From Flammeovirgaceae bacterium BBD 1991-12 (GTDB taxonomy: Bacteria; Bacteroidota; Bacteroidia; Cytophagales; Cyclobacteriaceae), in contig LYSV01000078.1 in the NCBI GenBank assembly GCA_001657315.1, positions 1 to 54,528 of the forward strand: DNA of 54,528 nucleotides. The letters are read 5' to 3'. The stretch's first letter is position 1. Each line of letters opens with the position of its first letter. Position numbers and translations under genes: made by a program. The notes beneath the pieces are model-generated. The model was not told the origin of the DNA. It did not search any database and saw only the letters and a list, made by a program, of their open reading frames with translations. Positions 25,821 to 33,374 of this stretch are shown here, piece after piece.

Positions 25821-26072
25821 ATGGAAAACCAGGAACTTATAAGGTCGCAGCTTTCCTTAAGTGATTTTGTAAGAAAGCGAAGAAAGGAACTGGGGCTGAC
25901 GCAACCGATTTTGGCTGACAAAGCCGGTGTGGGATTACGATTTATACGCGAACTTGAACGTAATAAGCCCACCTTGCAAATGGATAAAGTAAATCAGGTA
26001 CTTCTGTTATTCGGATATGAACTGGGCCCCGTCCCAATAAACCGTAAAAAGTTGATCAATGAGAGAAGCTAA
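25821..26072 (+). CDS. hipB: HipB-like HTH antitoxin/repressor
   Basis: An 83-residue XRE helix-turn-helix protein (LSDFVRKRRKELGLTQPILADKAGVGLRFIRELERNKPTL broken into its two helices at about residues 12-50) with a short C-terminal tail, typical of HipB. HipB represses the hip operon and, in three-part systems, augments neutralisation of the kinase. ATG 25821 is chosen over a TTG at 25815. It overlaps the next gene by 14 bases, and three palindromic operators stand immediately upstream. The order HTH, N-terminal domain, kinase matches HipBST. Confidence 0.88.
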   Translation: MENQELIRSQLSLSDFVRKRRKELGLTQPILADKAGVGLRFIRELERNKPTLQMDKVNQVLLLFGYELGPVPINRKKLINERS

Positions 26073-26391
26073 GGTCTTTATGCATAATGATTGGGCAGGT
26101 AATTTGACTGAAGATGAAGAGGGTTACCATTTCCAATACAGAATTGACTACCTGAATAGTGAAGAACCCGAACCCATCAGCTTAACACTCCCGTTACAGA
26201 AACAATCGTTTCACGACCGCGTGCTATTTCCTTTTTTTGACGGACTGATCCCGGAAGGCTGGCTACTTGATATTGCGGAGAGAAACTGGAAATTAAATGT
26301 AAGGGATAGAATGGGACTGTTGTTAAAGACTTGTCATGATTGTATCGGGGCTGTAAGTATTGTACCAATTGAAGAGAGAACCAATGCATAA
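26059..26391 (+). CDS. hipS: HipS-like antitoxin (HipA N-terminal domain)
   Basis: A 110-residue protein equal to subdomain 1 of HipA: an opening VFMHNDWAGNLTEDEEGYHF (the x-V-xxx-xxAGxL pattern), SLTLPLQKQSF, then LFPFFDGLIPEGWLLDIAER, the FFxxLLPEG signature, and IGAVSIVP at the end. In HipBST this separate piece is the antitoxin that blocks the kinase HipT. Overlaps of 14 bases upstream and 8 downstream imply strict co-translation. The family assignment is strong; the inhibitory role is by analogy. Confidence 0.87.
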   Translation: MREAKVFMHNDWAGNLTEDEEGYHFQYRIDYLNSEEPEPISLTLPLQKQSFHDRVLFPFFDGLIPEGWLLDIAERNWKLNVRDRMGLLLKTCHDCIGAVSIVPIEERTNA

Positions 26392-27340
26392 AAATCGGTG
26401 CCTTTACTGTTATAACGAACTACCCGGAGATGGAACCGAATTTCATCAGCACTGTAGTAAAAAAATATTTGGCACCTCAATTCCGCCCATATTGGAGTAT
26501 ACAAGTGACCAAATGCTTGAATTGGCAGAGAAAGTGATACAAAGCCAGTCTACCATTACAGGAGTGCAGGCCAAGATATCTCTAGGTTTAATCAACCTTT
26601 CAGAAAAAGATATTCCACAAAAATTAACAATAATGGGAGTTTGGGGTGGATACATATTGAAACCACCCAGTGAATACTATCCTAACCTGCCGGAATTGGA
26701 AGATCTGACAATGCATCTTGCAGAAATTGCCGGAATGGAGACCGTACCACATTCATTGATCAGGCTGACATCGGGAGAATTGTCCTACCTGACCCGACGT
26801 ATTGATAGAAAAGGAAAGCAAAAATTCCATATGGAAGATATGTGTCAGCTTACGGAAAGGCTTACAGAAGCCAAGTATCATGGTTCCTATGAACAGATCG
26901 GCAAAGCCATTATCCAACATTCCACTAACCCGGGACTTGATATTATCAACTTTTTTGAACAAGTCGTTTTTAGTTTCCTCACCGGAAATAATGATATGCA
27001 CCTGAAAAATTTCTCTCTTTTCAAAGATCCTAAGACAGGGTATAAACTTAGCCCATCTTATGATATGGTAGCCTCAGAACTGGTTGTAGAAGGAGATGAT
27101 GAAGAGTTGGCATTAAACCTGAATGGGAAGAAAAAGAAAATAAAGCGTGAAGACTTTGAAAATACAATGGACCGTTTCGAAATAGATCAAAGAGCATTTG
27201 ATAACATATTCAGTCGCTTCAGGAAAGCTCTCCCTGAATGGCATGATTTCATAGAGATAAGTTTTCTTCCTTCGAAAATGAAAGATGAATACCATTCTAT
27301 GATCGACGAAAAAGCCAAACAAATTAGACTGAGCCAGTGA
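26384..27340 (+). CDS. hipT: HipT-like serine/threonine kinase toxin with N-terminal zinc-ribbon-like motif
   Basis: A 318-residue HipA-family kinase lacking subdomain 1. The P-loop-like segment STITGVQAKISLGL contains the regulatory Ser/Thr region; the catalytic loop is FLTGNNDMHLKNFSLF (Asp and metal-binding Asn), and SPSYDMVAS holds the DFG-equivalent Asp. Residues 6-20 show CLYCYNEL...FHQHCSKK, a CxxC...HxxC metal-binding pattern often seen in Bacteroidota HipT-like proteins. HipT of E. coli phosphorylates TrpS; the target here is unknown. ATG 26384 overlaps hipS by 8 bases; the frame also opens at TTG 26360. Confidence 0.88.
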   Translation: MHKNRCLYCYNELPGDGTEFHQHCSKKIFGTSIPPILEYTSDQMLELAEKVIQSQSTITGVQAKISLGLINLSEKDIPQKLTIMGVWGGYILKPPSEYYPNLPELEDLTMHLAEIAGMETVPHSLIRLTSGELSYLTRRIDRKGKQKFHMEDMCQLTERLTEAKYHGSYEQIGKAIIQHSTNPGLDIINFFEQVVFSFLTGNNDMHLKNFSLFKDPKTGYKLSPSYDMVASELVVEGDDEELALNLNGKKKKIKREDFENTMDRFEIDQRAFDNIFSRFRKALPEWHDFIEISFLPSKMKDEYHSMIDEKAKQIRLSQ

Positions 27341-27475
27341 TGAGCTGGCACACAATAATGTAATTAAGCTTACGGCAGGCATGTGCCATAAATTTCAATG
27401 TGCAAAACCAAATAGGAATCAGGAGTGGTTCCACAACTCTAACCCGTTCGATAAACGGCTATTTCCTCAAATCTT

Positions 27476-27517
27476 TTTCGGATAAATTTGTCCGAAATAG
27501 TTTTTCCTCTATCTTTG
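27476..27517 (+). promoter_or_regulatory. promoter with inverted repeat before Rrf2/NsrR-like gene
   Basis: A perfect inverted repeat TTTCGGA-N8-TCCGAAA (27476-27497) overlaps the -33 TTG (27488-27490) of a promoter whose -7 element TATCTTTG (27510-27517) lies exactly 19 bases downstream. The repeat centre itself also contains TAAATTTG, another -7 match. A protein bound here would block polymerase. The adjacent Fe-S regulator is the obvious candidate. No separate promoter is evident before 28019, so the nitric-oxide operon probably reads through from here. Confidence 0.65.
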
Positions 27518-27538
27518 TCCCGAAGATAACCACCGGTA

Positions 27539-27973
27539 ATGTTTTCAAAAGCCTGCGAATACGGTATCAGAGCGGCGCTCTACATCGCCCAGAAGTCCCT
27601 GGAGAACAACAGAGTGAGCCTGAAGGATATTGCGCGTGAGATTGATTCTCCTGAAGCATTTACCGCCAAGATCCTGCAACAGTTGGCCAGAAACCAGGTG
27701 GTTACTTCCACCAAGGGTCCGTACGGAGGTTTTGAGCTGGACAGGCGGCGGATGGAGAGCGTCATGTTAAGCGATGTCGTTGACGCCATTGACGGCGACT
27801 CGATCTACAGGGGGTGTGGATTAGGCCTCAGAGAATGCAATGAAAAGCAACCTTGTCCCGTTCATGATAAGTTTGTAACGATCCGTGATGATCTGAAACA
27901 GATGCTGGAAACCACCAGCCTGTATGAGCTGGCCACGGGACTGGAAGTAGGACTAACATACCTGAAAAGATGA
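27539..27973 (+). CDS. Rrf2-family Fe-S regulator (NsrR-like)
   Basis: A 144-residue Rrf2 protein: winged helix with MFSKACEYGIRAALYIAQKS and LKDIAREIDSPEAFTAKILQQL, then TKGPYGGFEL (wing), then three cysteines at 93, 100 and 106 (CGLGLREC...C) in the spacing used by Rrf2 proteins to hold an Fe-S cluster. NsrR members lose repression when nitric oxide destroys the cluster. It precedes, and likely controls, genes for a heme-copper reductase, truncated haemoglobin and RIC protein, all nitric-oxide defence functions. IscR or RirA-like roles are less likely given the neighbours. Confidence 0.88.
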   Translation: MFSKACEYGIRAALYIAQKSLENNRVSLKDIAREIDSPEAFTAKILQQLARNQVVTSTKGPYGGFELDRRRMESVMLSDVVDAIDGDSIYRGCGLGLRECNEKQPCPVHDKFVTIRDDLKQMLETTSLYELATGLEVGLTYLKR

Positions 27974-28018
27974 AAAAATTTGAACTTATTTAGGATAAAA
28001 AGGTCTTAAAATCGTAAA

Positions 28019-29848
28019 ATGAAAAAACTTCTTTTAAAAACCCTGCTCCTCCTGCTATTGGTGCCGACCGTGGCAATAGCTCATGACGAGAGCCTGAGTA
28101 CATCCGGCTGGCTTACCCGCCCAGGAGTGGTAGGGACCATCATTCTTACCCTGATTGTTACAACGGTTGCTGTCCTCATCGTTGTGGCAAGACTGAACAG
28201 CTACCTGGGAGCCCTGCATAGAAAGCAGACCATAAGAGATAACATGGCTTTCCAGGAAGAGCTGATAACACTGCGCAAGGAAGAAATTGACAAGATCCTG
28301 GAACGGAGAAAGACGGCGCTGCAGTACAAACTAGAGGGAGATGAATTGAGTGGTGAGGGGCTTGTTGTGGATGAAAAAGGGCTGATCCATAAGGTGACCA
28401 GGGAAATCGCCAATCCTTTTTTTGACGAGAAAAAGCGGACGGACCTGAGCCTTGATACGCCCCATCCGCTGAAAAAAGTGATTACCTGGTACCTCGGTGC
28501 AGCAGTGTTTTGGTTGGTGTTCGGTACACTGGTAGGGCAGTACGTGGGGATGAAGTTTGTCTGGCCGGACATGGACAGCCTTTCATGGCTCTCATTCGGA
28601 CGGCTACGACCGGTACATACCAACACCGTGTTTTGGGGGTGGGCCTCCATGGCCATGATAGGGCTTGCCGGTTTTGTGATCACACGCACTTCCAACGTTG
28701 AGCTTTTCAGCTACCGGCGGGCCTGGTATGCCTGGGTGCTGATCAACCTGTCCGTGCTGTTGGGGAATATACTTTTAATGGCCGGGGTCAATAACGGTGG
28801 GGGAGAGTACAGGGAGTACATCTGGCCTGTTATGATGCTGTTTGCTCTGGGGCTGATCATTACCTTTAGCAATTTTTACAGGACTGTGGCCCGGCGCCGG
28901 ATCTCCGAGATCTATATTTCCAACTGGTTTATACTGGCGGCCTTGCTTTGGACCATTGTGCTGGCTATTATTGGCTATTTGCCCAATTTTCAGGACGGCC
29001 TTGGAGAGACTGTCGTACAGGGCTATTATATGCATCAGGCGGTGGGTATGTGGTTCATGACCTTCACCCTGGGCCTGATCTACTACTATCTGCCTTCTTC
29101 CCTGAACAAGCCTATTTACTCCTACTCACTGGGAGTGCTGGCTTTCTGGACACAAATGCTGTTTTATACGCTTATTGGCACACATCACTTTGTTTTCAGC
29201 CCCTTGCCGTGGTGGCTGCAGACTGTGGCAATTGTATTTAGTGCAGGTATGTTCATTCCGGTAATAGCCGGTACTACAAATTTTCTCATGACCATGAAGG
29301 GCAGCTGGAGCCATATTTCCAAAAGCTATGTGTTGCCGTTTTTCCTGGTAGGAGTGGTGTTTTACTTTGTCGGCTCTACTCAGGGAAGCTTTCAGGTATT
29401 TCGTTTTACCAACTACATCTGGCATTTCACGGATTTCAACGTGGCACATTCGCACATGACCATGTATGGTATCATCACCTTCATACTTTGGGCCTGCATT
29501 TACACCCTTTTACCTAAACTAACCGGTAGGGAACCCTCTCAGGTGCTGGTAGGAGCCCATTTCTGGACGGCCTTTCTGGGGTTGTTCACCTATATGATCT
29601 CCATGATGGCAGGAGGAACGCTTAAGGGCCTGAACTGGATAGATGGTTACTCCTTCATCAACTCCGTAATACTGATGCAGCCGTATTGGGTCTGGCGGGC
29701 CATTGGAGGTTCTCTGATGTTCATATCCCATCTCCTGTTTGCGATAAACTTTTATACCATGGTAAGAAAAGAGAGACCATTAACGGTTGTGCCCCCCTCT
29801 TCAAAGGATGCAACCATAAAAAGACAACGCAGTGTTCAACTTTCATAA
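28019..29848 (+). CDS. cbb3-like heme-copper oxidoreductase subunit I, probable NO reductase
   Basis: A 609-residue membrane protein of the C-type heme-copper family (CcoN/NorB relatives). Ligand histidines are visible: His200 (RPVHTNT, low-spin haem), His339 (YYMHQAVG, metal B), His389-His390 (GTHH, metal B), His477 and His479 (VAHSHM, haems). Tyr383, equivalent to the cbb3 cross-linked Tyr, is kept, but the STxEG site of CcoN reads STQG (Gln455). An extra 150-residue N-terminal part has a signal-like helix, a membrane helix and a charged coil. The setting with truncated haemoglobin, RIC and an NsrR-like regulator favours nitric oxide reduction; an oxygen-reducing cbb3 variant remains possible. 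Confidence 0.82.
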   Translation: MKKLLLKTLLLLLLVPTVAIAHDESLSTSGWLTRPGVVGTIILTLIVTTVAVLIVVARLNSYLGALHRKQTIRDNMAFQEELITLRKEEIDKILERRKTALQYKLEGDELSGEGLVVDEKGLIHKVTREIANPFFDEKKRTDLSLDTPHPLKKVITWYLGAAVFWLVFGTLVGQYVGMKFVWPDMDSLSWLSFGRLRPVHTNTVFWGWASMAMIGLAGFVITRTSNVELFSYRRAWYAWVLINLSVLLGNILLMAGVNNGGGEYREYIWPVMMLFALGLIITFSNFYRTVARRRISEIYISNWFILAALLWTIVLAIIGYLPNFQDGLGETVVQGYYMHQAVGMWFMTFTLGLIYYYLPSSLNKPIYSYSLGVLAFWTQMLFYTLIGTHHFVFSPLPWWLQTVAIVFSAGMFIPVIAGTTNFLMTMKGSWSHISKSYVLPFFLVGVVFYFVGSTQGSFQVFRFTNYIWHFTDFNVAHSHMTMYGIITFILWACIYTLLPKLTGREPSQVLVGAHFWTAFLGLFTYMISMMAGGTLKGLNWIDGYSFINSVILMQPYWVWRAIGGSLMFISHLLFAINFYTMVRKERPLTVVPPSSKDATIKRQRSVQLS

Positions 29849-30842
29849 GGATCATAGGAGCCTGATCGGTACGGCATTCACAGGGTTTACCTTGCTTAGC
29901 ATAGTGATCGCGGTACTTCCGGCTTATCAGATGCAGGGCGTGAAACCACTTCCCGGTCAGCTGGCATTTTCGGATGCTGAGCTGGCAGGGCTTAGTGTGT
30001 ATATTGCTGAAGGTTGTGTAGCCTGCCATACGCAACAGGTAAGGAGTATTGAAATGGACAAGATATGGGGAGACCGTCCGTCCATGCCATCGGATTACTA
30101 CTACAGTAAGCAACGGATGGATTTCTGGCGCCAGTCGCCTTCCATTTTGGGTAGTGAACGGACAGGGCCTGACCTGACCAATGTTGGCAACAGGCAACCC
30201 GGCAGGGAGTGGCATCTTTTACATCTCTACAACCCAAGATCAGTGGTGGGTGAGTCCATCATGCCAGCTTATCCATGGCTATTTGAAGAAAAAGCTGCCA
30301 GTGGCATAGCAGACGAAGACGTAATTGTCCAGGTGACGAAAAAATCTTTTGACAAACGGGATAAAAAGGTAGTGGCAAAACCTGAGGCCCTTCAGTTGGT
30401 GGCTTACCTGCAATCGCTCAGGCAAACGTCACTATCACCTGAGGTATCAACGGGTTTCATACCCTCGGTAAGAAAGGAATCCCACGAACAGGACAACGAC
30501 GAGGGAGCAATGCTGCCTGATGGAGAAGCACTCTATCTGAATACCTGTTCAGCATGCCATCAGTCTGACGGCAAGGGTGTGGAAGGGGCATTCCCTTCCC
30601 TGGCCGGTAGCACAGTAATCAATGACAAAGACCCGGAAATATTGATAAGGATCATTTTGCAGGGATATGATGCAAGGAGTGAATATGGGCAAATGCCGGG
30701 ATTTGCAGATCAACTGAGTGACGAAGAGGTAGCTGCTATTGCCAATCATGAAAGAACAAGCTGGGGCAATAGTGCTCCTGCTGTTTCGGAAGAGATGGTG
30801 AGGGAAATAAGAGAATGGGTGGCAAAGGAAACCACCGAATAG
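29832..30842 (+). CDS. di-haem cytochrome c, CcoO-like fused to CcoP-like domain
   Basis: A 336-residue protein from GTG 29832, overlapping the oxidoreductase by 17 bases. One N-terminal membrane anchor (IGTAFTGFTLLSIVIAVLPAY) is followed by a CcoO-type domain with GCVACHTQQVR (haem Cys62, Cys65, His66) and MPAYPWLF (probable axial Met144), then a second cytochrome c domain with CSACHQSDGKG (Cys239, Cys242, His243) and MPGFADQLSDEEVAAIA. It would pass electrons in the periplasm to the subunit I reductase. Ordinary cbb3 systems have separate CcoO and CcoP; the fusion marks a compact variant complex. Confidence 0.9.
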   Translation: MFNFHKDHRSLIGTAFTGFTLLSIVIAVLPAYQMQGVKPLPGQLAFSDAELAGLSVYIAEGCVACHTQQVRSIEMDKIWGDRPSMPSDYYYSKQRMDFWRQSPSILGSERTGPDLTNVGNRQPGREWHLLHLYNPRSVVGESIMPAYPWLFEEKAASGIADEDVIVQVTKKSFDKRDKKVVAKPEALQLVAYLQSLRQTSLSPEVSTGFIPSVRKESHEQDNDEGAMLPDGEALYLNTCSACHQSDGKGVEGAFPSLAGSTVINDKDPEILIRIILQGYDARSEYGQMPGFADQLSDEEVAAIANHERTSWGNSAPAVSEEMVREIREWVAKETTE

Positions 30843-30851
30843 ATCAAGAAA

Positions 30852-31121
30852 ATGAAGAGAATAATGACGTTAACCGGCCTGCTGATACTTATTGCTGTGC
30901 AAAATGTGTTTTCCTGCGCGGTATGTAAAAAAAATCAGCCGGCAGGACTTGAGGGAATAACCCATGGTGCCGGTCCTGAAGGAACCATAGACTACATTAT
31001 CTCATGGTCCGCTGTGATCATTGTGGGAGTAACCCTTTTTCTAAGTATAAAATACCTGGTGAAACCCCGGGAAAGCAATGCAGATCATATCAAAAACATT
31101 ATACTGAATGATAGCCTCTGA
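30852..31121 (+). CDS. small membrane protein with N-terminal Cys motif, reductase-associated
   Basis: An 89-residue protein with a signal-like helix (MTLTGLLILIAVQNVFS), a CAVCKKNQP motif at the presumed mature N-terminus, a glycine-rich stretch and one C-terminal membrane helix (WSAVIIVGVTLFLSIKYLV). It lies 9 bases after the cytochrome gene and overlaps the next by 14 bases. It is probably an assembly factor or small subunit of the reductase. The CxxC pair could bind copper or act as a redox couple, but it lacks the His of a haem motif. Family not recognised. Confidence 0.75.
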   Translation: MKRIMTLTGLLILIAVQNVFSCAVCKKNQPAGLEGITHGAGPEGTIDYIISWSAVIIVGVTLFLSIKYLVKPRESNADHIKNIILNDSL

Positions 31122-31548
31122 AAATGCAAAAGACCGACGCATCATCAAAGTATTCCTGGATGATGAGAACCATCCGTTCGGTGAGTTTACTCCACCGGTG
31201 AAGTTCGTCCTGGATACCACCAGAATACCCGATGGAAAGCACCGGTTGAAGATCGTAGCCAGGTCCTCCAAAGGAGTGGAAGGTATAAAGGTCATCCCCT
31301 TTGAGGTACGGAACGGGCCGGAGATCTCGGTGGTGGGTATGAAGGAGAACGAGGTGGTGGATACACGGGTACCCCTCACCATAAATGCCTATGGAAGTGA
31401 AACGGATGATCATTTTGTGATCAGAGGCTCTGAAACGCCCAAGGCCGTGGCAGCGTGGGTATGGGCGCTGCTGATCTCATTCATTGCCTTCGGCATGTTC
31501 TATTTGATCATGTACTGGACCCCCGACCTTTATCAATCCTTTTTTTAA
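31108..31548 (+). CDS. Ig-like single-pass membrane protein, reductase-associated
   Basis: A 146-residue protein with an extracytoplasmic-type beta-rich domain resembling an Ig-like fold (RRIIKVFLDDENHPFG, then DTTRIPDGKHRLKIVARSS, which is a typical bacterial Ig-like phrase) and a C-terminal helix (AAWVWALLISFIAFGMFYLIMYW). It has no N-terminal signal peptide, so topology is unclear. It overlaps the preceding gene by 14 bases and stops 2 bases before the haemoglobin gene. A role as accessory subunit of the NO reductase-like complex is inferred from position only. Confidence 0.75.
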   Translation: MIASENAKDRRIIKVFLDDENHPFGEFTPPVKFVLDTTRIPDGKHRLKIVARSSKGVEGIKVIPFEVRNGPEISVVGMKENEVVDTRVPLTINAYGSETDDHFVIRGSETPKAVAAWVWALLISFIAFGMFYLIMYWTPDLYQSFF

Positions 31549-31550
31549 TT

Positions 31551-31937
31551 ATGCGAACAATTAAAGACACTACCGATATCAAACATCTGGTGGATACCTT
31601 CTATGGGAAGGTGAGAAATGATGACCTGCTGGCGGATGTTTTCAATACTGTTATTCAGGATAACTGGCCGGAACATCTGGAAAAGATGTACCGTTTCTGG
31701 CAAACGATATTGCTGAAAGAACGCACCTATTACGGAAGTCCTTTTTTACCCCATGCCCGGCTGCCCGTAGAAAAAAAACATTTTGATCGTTGGCTCGAGT
31801 TGTTTTGCGAAACGGTAAATACCCATTTTAAGGGTGAGAAAGCCCGGGAGGCAAAATGGAGGGCATACAAAATGGCGGAAATGTTCCAGTTGAAGATAGA
31901 ATATTCCAGAAAGAACCCTATTCCTCCGTTGCTGTGA
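31551..31937 (+). CDS. group III truncated haemoglobin
   Basis: A 128-residue globin of the group III (P-type) 2-on-2 class: LVDTFYGKVRNDDLLADVF at helices A-B, YRFWQTILLKERTYYGSPF at CD-E, HARLPVEKKHFDRWLELF with the proximal His in KKHFDRW, and a C-terminal MFQLKIEYSRKNP-like tail. Such globins bind oxygen and nitric oxide and can oxidise NO to nitrate. Lying between reductase and RIC genes, it supports an NO-defence role. ATG 31551 is preferred although the frame runs back to 31455. It overlaps the next gene by 4 bases. Confidence 0.93.
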   Translation: MRTIKDTTDIKHLVDTFYGKVRNDDLLADVFNTVIQDNWPEHLEKMYRFWQTILLKERTYYGSPFLPHARLPVEKKHFDRWLELFCETVNTHFKGEKAREAKWRAYKMAEMFQLKIEYSRKNPIPPLL

Positions 31938-32374
31938 CTTTGACGGTAAAACATCCGGTATCCATGGTGGCCGTGTTTCTTTGGATCGGTTTTGTAGCGG
32001 CCATCAGCTTTATGGAAGCGTGGTTAAAGTTCAGGGCGCCGGGCGTCACACTACCCGTAGGGCTGGCCATTGGCCGGCTGGTGTTCCATACATTGAACAG
32101 GGTGGAATGGGTGCTTGCAACAGCGATTTTGATGGACCTCATACTCTCTGTGGGTAATACGTTTTCCCCCAGGAATCGGCTATACTTCGTAGCGCTCGGT
32201 ATACTTCTGATTCAGTCGGTGTGGTTGCTTCCCGTACTGGATGCCCGGGCGGAGTTGCATATACGGGGAGAGGCTGTATCTCCCTCCAGTAGCCATTTCT
32301 ATTATGTAGGCGTGGAAATGGTTAAAGTCAGTTGCCTGCTCATTTTTGGTATAACCCTCTTTAAAAAACAATAA
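31934..32374 (+). CDS. four-helix membrane protein in NO operon
   Basis: A 146-residue hydrophobic protein starting at GTG 31934, whose GTGA overlap with the haemoglobin stop indicates coupled translation. Four membrane helices are evident: SMVAVFLWIGFVAAISFMEAW, FHTLNRVEWVLATAILMDLI, LYFVALGILLIQSVWLLPVL and VEMVKVSCLLIFGITLF. Conserved-looking polar residues inside the membrane (Glu in SFMEAWLKF, His in FHTLNRVEW) resemble haem-binding small membrane proteins. I recognise it only as a recurrent companion of NO-response genes in this phylum, with unknown function. Confidence 0.78.
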   Translation: MTLTVKHPVSMVAVFLWIGFVAAISFMEAWLKFRAPGVTLPVGLAIGRLVFHTLNRVEWVLATAILMDLILSVGNTFSPRNRLYFVALGILLIQSVWLLPVLDARAELHIRGEAVSPSSSHFYYVGVEMVKVSCLLIFGITLFKKQ

Positions 32375-33102
32375 TGAAAAATATGATCAATAAAAGCGTA
32401 GGAGAAATTGTGGCTGATGATTACCGTCTGGCCGAAATATTCAGGTCCCATGGCATAGATTACTGTTGCAATGGTAACATACCGCTGGCACAGGCCTGTC
32501 AAAATAAGAACGTTGAACCCGAAACGGTGGTAGCCGAGATAGAGGAAATGAAAACCAGGGCCGTATCAACGGATATGGACTATCAGTCGTGGCCCATCGA
32601 TCTGCTGGCGGACTATATTGAGAAAAAACATCACCGGTATGTGGAGGAAAAGATTCCCGAGATCAGGCAACTGCTCGAAAAGATCTGTGAAGTGCACGGA
32701 GAAAACCATCCCGAATTGCTGGAAATAACCAAACTGTTCAATACCGCTGGTGGCGAACTGGCGAAGCATATGAAAAAGGAAGAGCTTGTACTGTTTCCCT
32801 TTATTCGTAAAATGATGAATGCCAAAGCTGTTGGTGAGGCACTTACTACACCATTTTTCGGAGAAGTGCAAAACCCTTTGCAAACCATGATCCATGAGCA
32901 TGACAATGAGGGAGAAAGGTTCCGCAAGATCAGCCGGCTAAGCAATGGGTACACTCCGCCGGAAGATGCCTGTGTTACCTTCCAGCTGACCTATCAGGCG
33001 CTAAAGGAGTTTGAGGAAGACCTGCATCTTCACGTTCATCTGGAAAATAACATTCTGTTTCCCAAAACCCTCAGGCTGGAAGAGGAACTGAAGCAAAGAT
33101 GA
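32374..33102 (+). CDS. ric: RIC/ScdA/YtfE di-iron protein, Fe-S cluster repair
   Basis: A 242-residue protein sharing one base with the preceding stop. The N-terminal ScdA domain contains IFRSHGIDYCCNGN (Cys-Cys), and the C-terminal hemerythrin-like bundle has the di-iron ligands in IEKKHHRYVEEK, GGELAKHMKKEELVLFP, MIHEHDNEGERF and HLHVHLENNILFP. RIC proteins restore iron-sulfur clusters damaged by nitric oxide or peroxide, either by donating iron or by removing NO. It is the last gene of the operon. Length and motif order are normal for the family. Confidence 0.95.
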   Translation: MKNMINKSVGEIVADDYRLAEIFRSHGIDYCCNGNIPLAQACQNKNVEPETVVAEIEEMKTRAVSTDMDYQSWPIDLLADYIEKKHHRYVEEKIPEIRQLLEKICEVHGENHPELLEITKLFNTAGGELAKHMKKEELVLFPFIRKMMNAKAVGEALTTPFFGEVQNPLQTMIHEHDNEGERFRKISRLSNGYTPPEDACVTFQLTYQALKEFEEDLHLHVHLENNILFPKTLRLEEELKQR

Positions 33103-33130
33103 CGTGCTGCATCCATTTCTATCCACTCCA

Positions 33131-33212
33131 TTCTACCCTTGGGTAGAACATTTCCCTCCTAAGCTTAGAGAGGGAAATGTTCAAACGCAGGTTTGAACGA
33201 GGGTGAGTTGAC
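33131..33212. repeat. palindromic dispersed repeat, copy 2 (inverted)
   Basis: Reverse-strand relative of 3813-3905. From 33146 to 33182 there is a near-perfect palindrome around CTAAGCTTAG with arms GAACATTTCCCTC and its complement, then a TTCAAACGCAGGTTTGAA hairpin, and the end GGGTGAGTTGA at 33201-33211. The left side carries a different hairpin, TTCTACCCTTGGGTAGAA (33131-33148). The element lies 28 bases after the RIC gene and could also end its transcript. Confidence 0.75.
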
Positions 33213-33302
33213 GGACCCAGTCTCCAATGCAGACATCATCCAAAATGTGTACACGAAATGACAATAGAATCCGGGATCCGTAAAGAAAATTCTCCTGATC
33301 CA

Positions 33303-33332
33303 TTGTAAAGTTAGGAATCCTTACTATATTTG
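33303..33332 (+). promoter_or_regulatory. promoter with embedded operator before the 33.4 kb cluster
   Basis: TTG (33303-33305), 19-base spacer, TATATTTG (33325-33332). The spacer contains TTAGGAATCCTTA (33311-33323) placed exactly as in the yggS promoter at 2261-2290; a 22-base identity runs through the operator and -7 element. The first gene starts 42 bases downstream. Confidence 0.75.
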
Positions 33333-33374
33333 TCTTGAAATTAAATCACAATCACAAAATCAAATTAAAAACAA

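Noticed and set aside
28201-30237. Long minus-strand frames (up to 164 codons) opposite the reductase and cytochrome genes
   Set aside because: They mirror well-supported haem-protein genes on the plus strand and show no motifs of their own.
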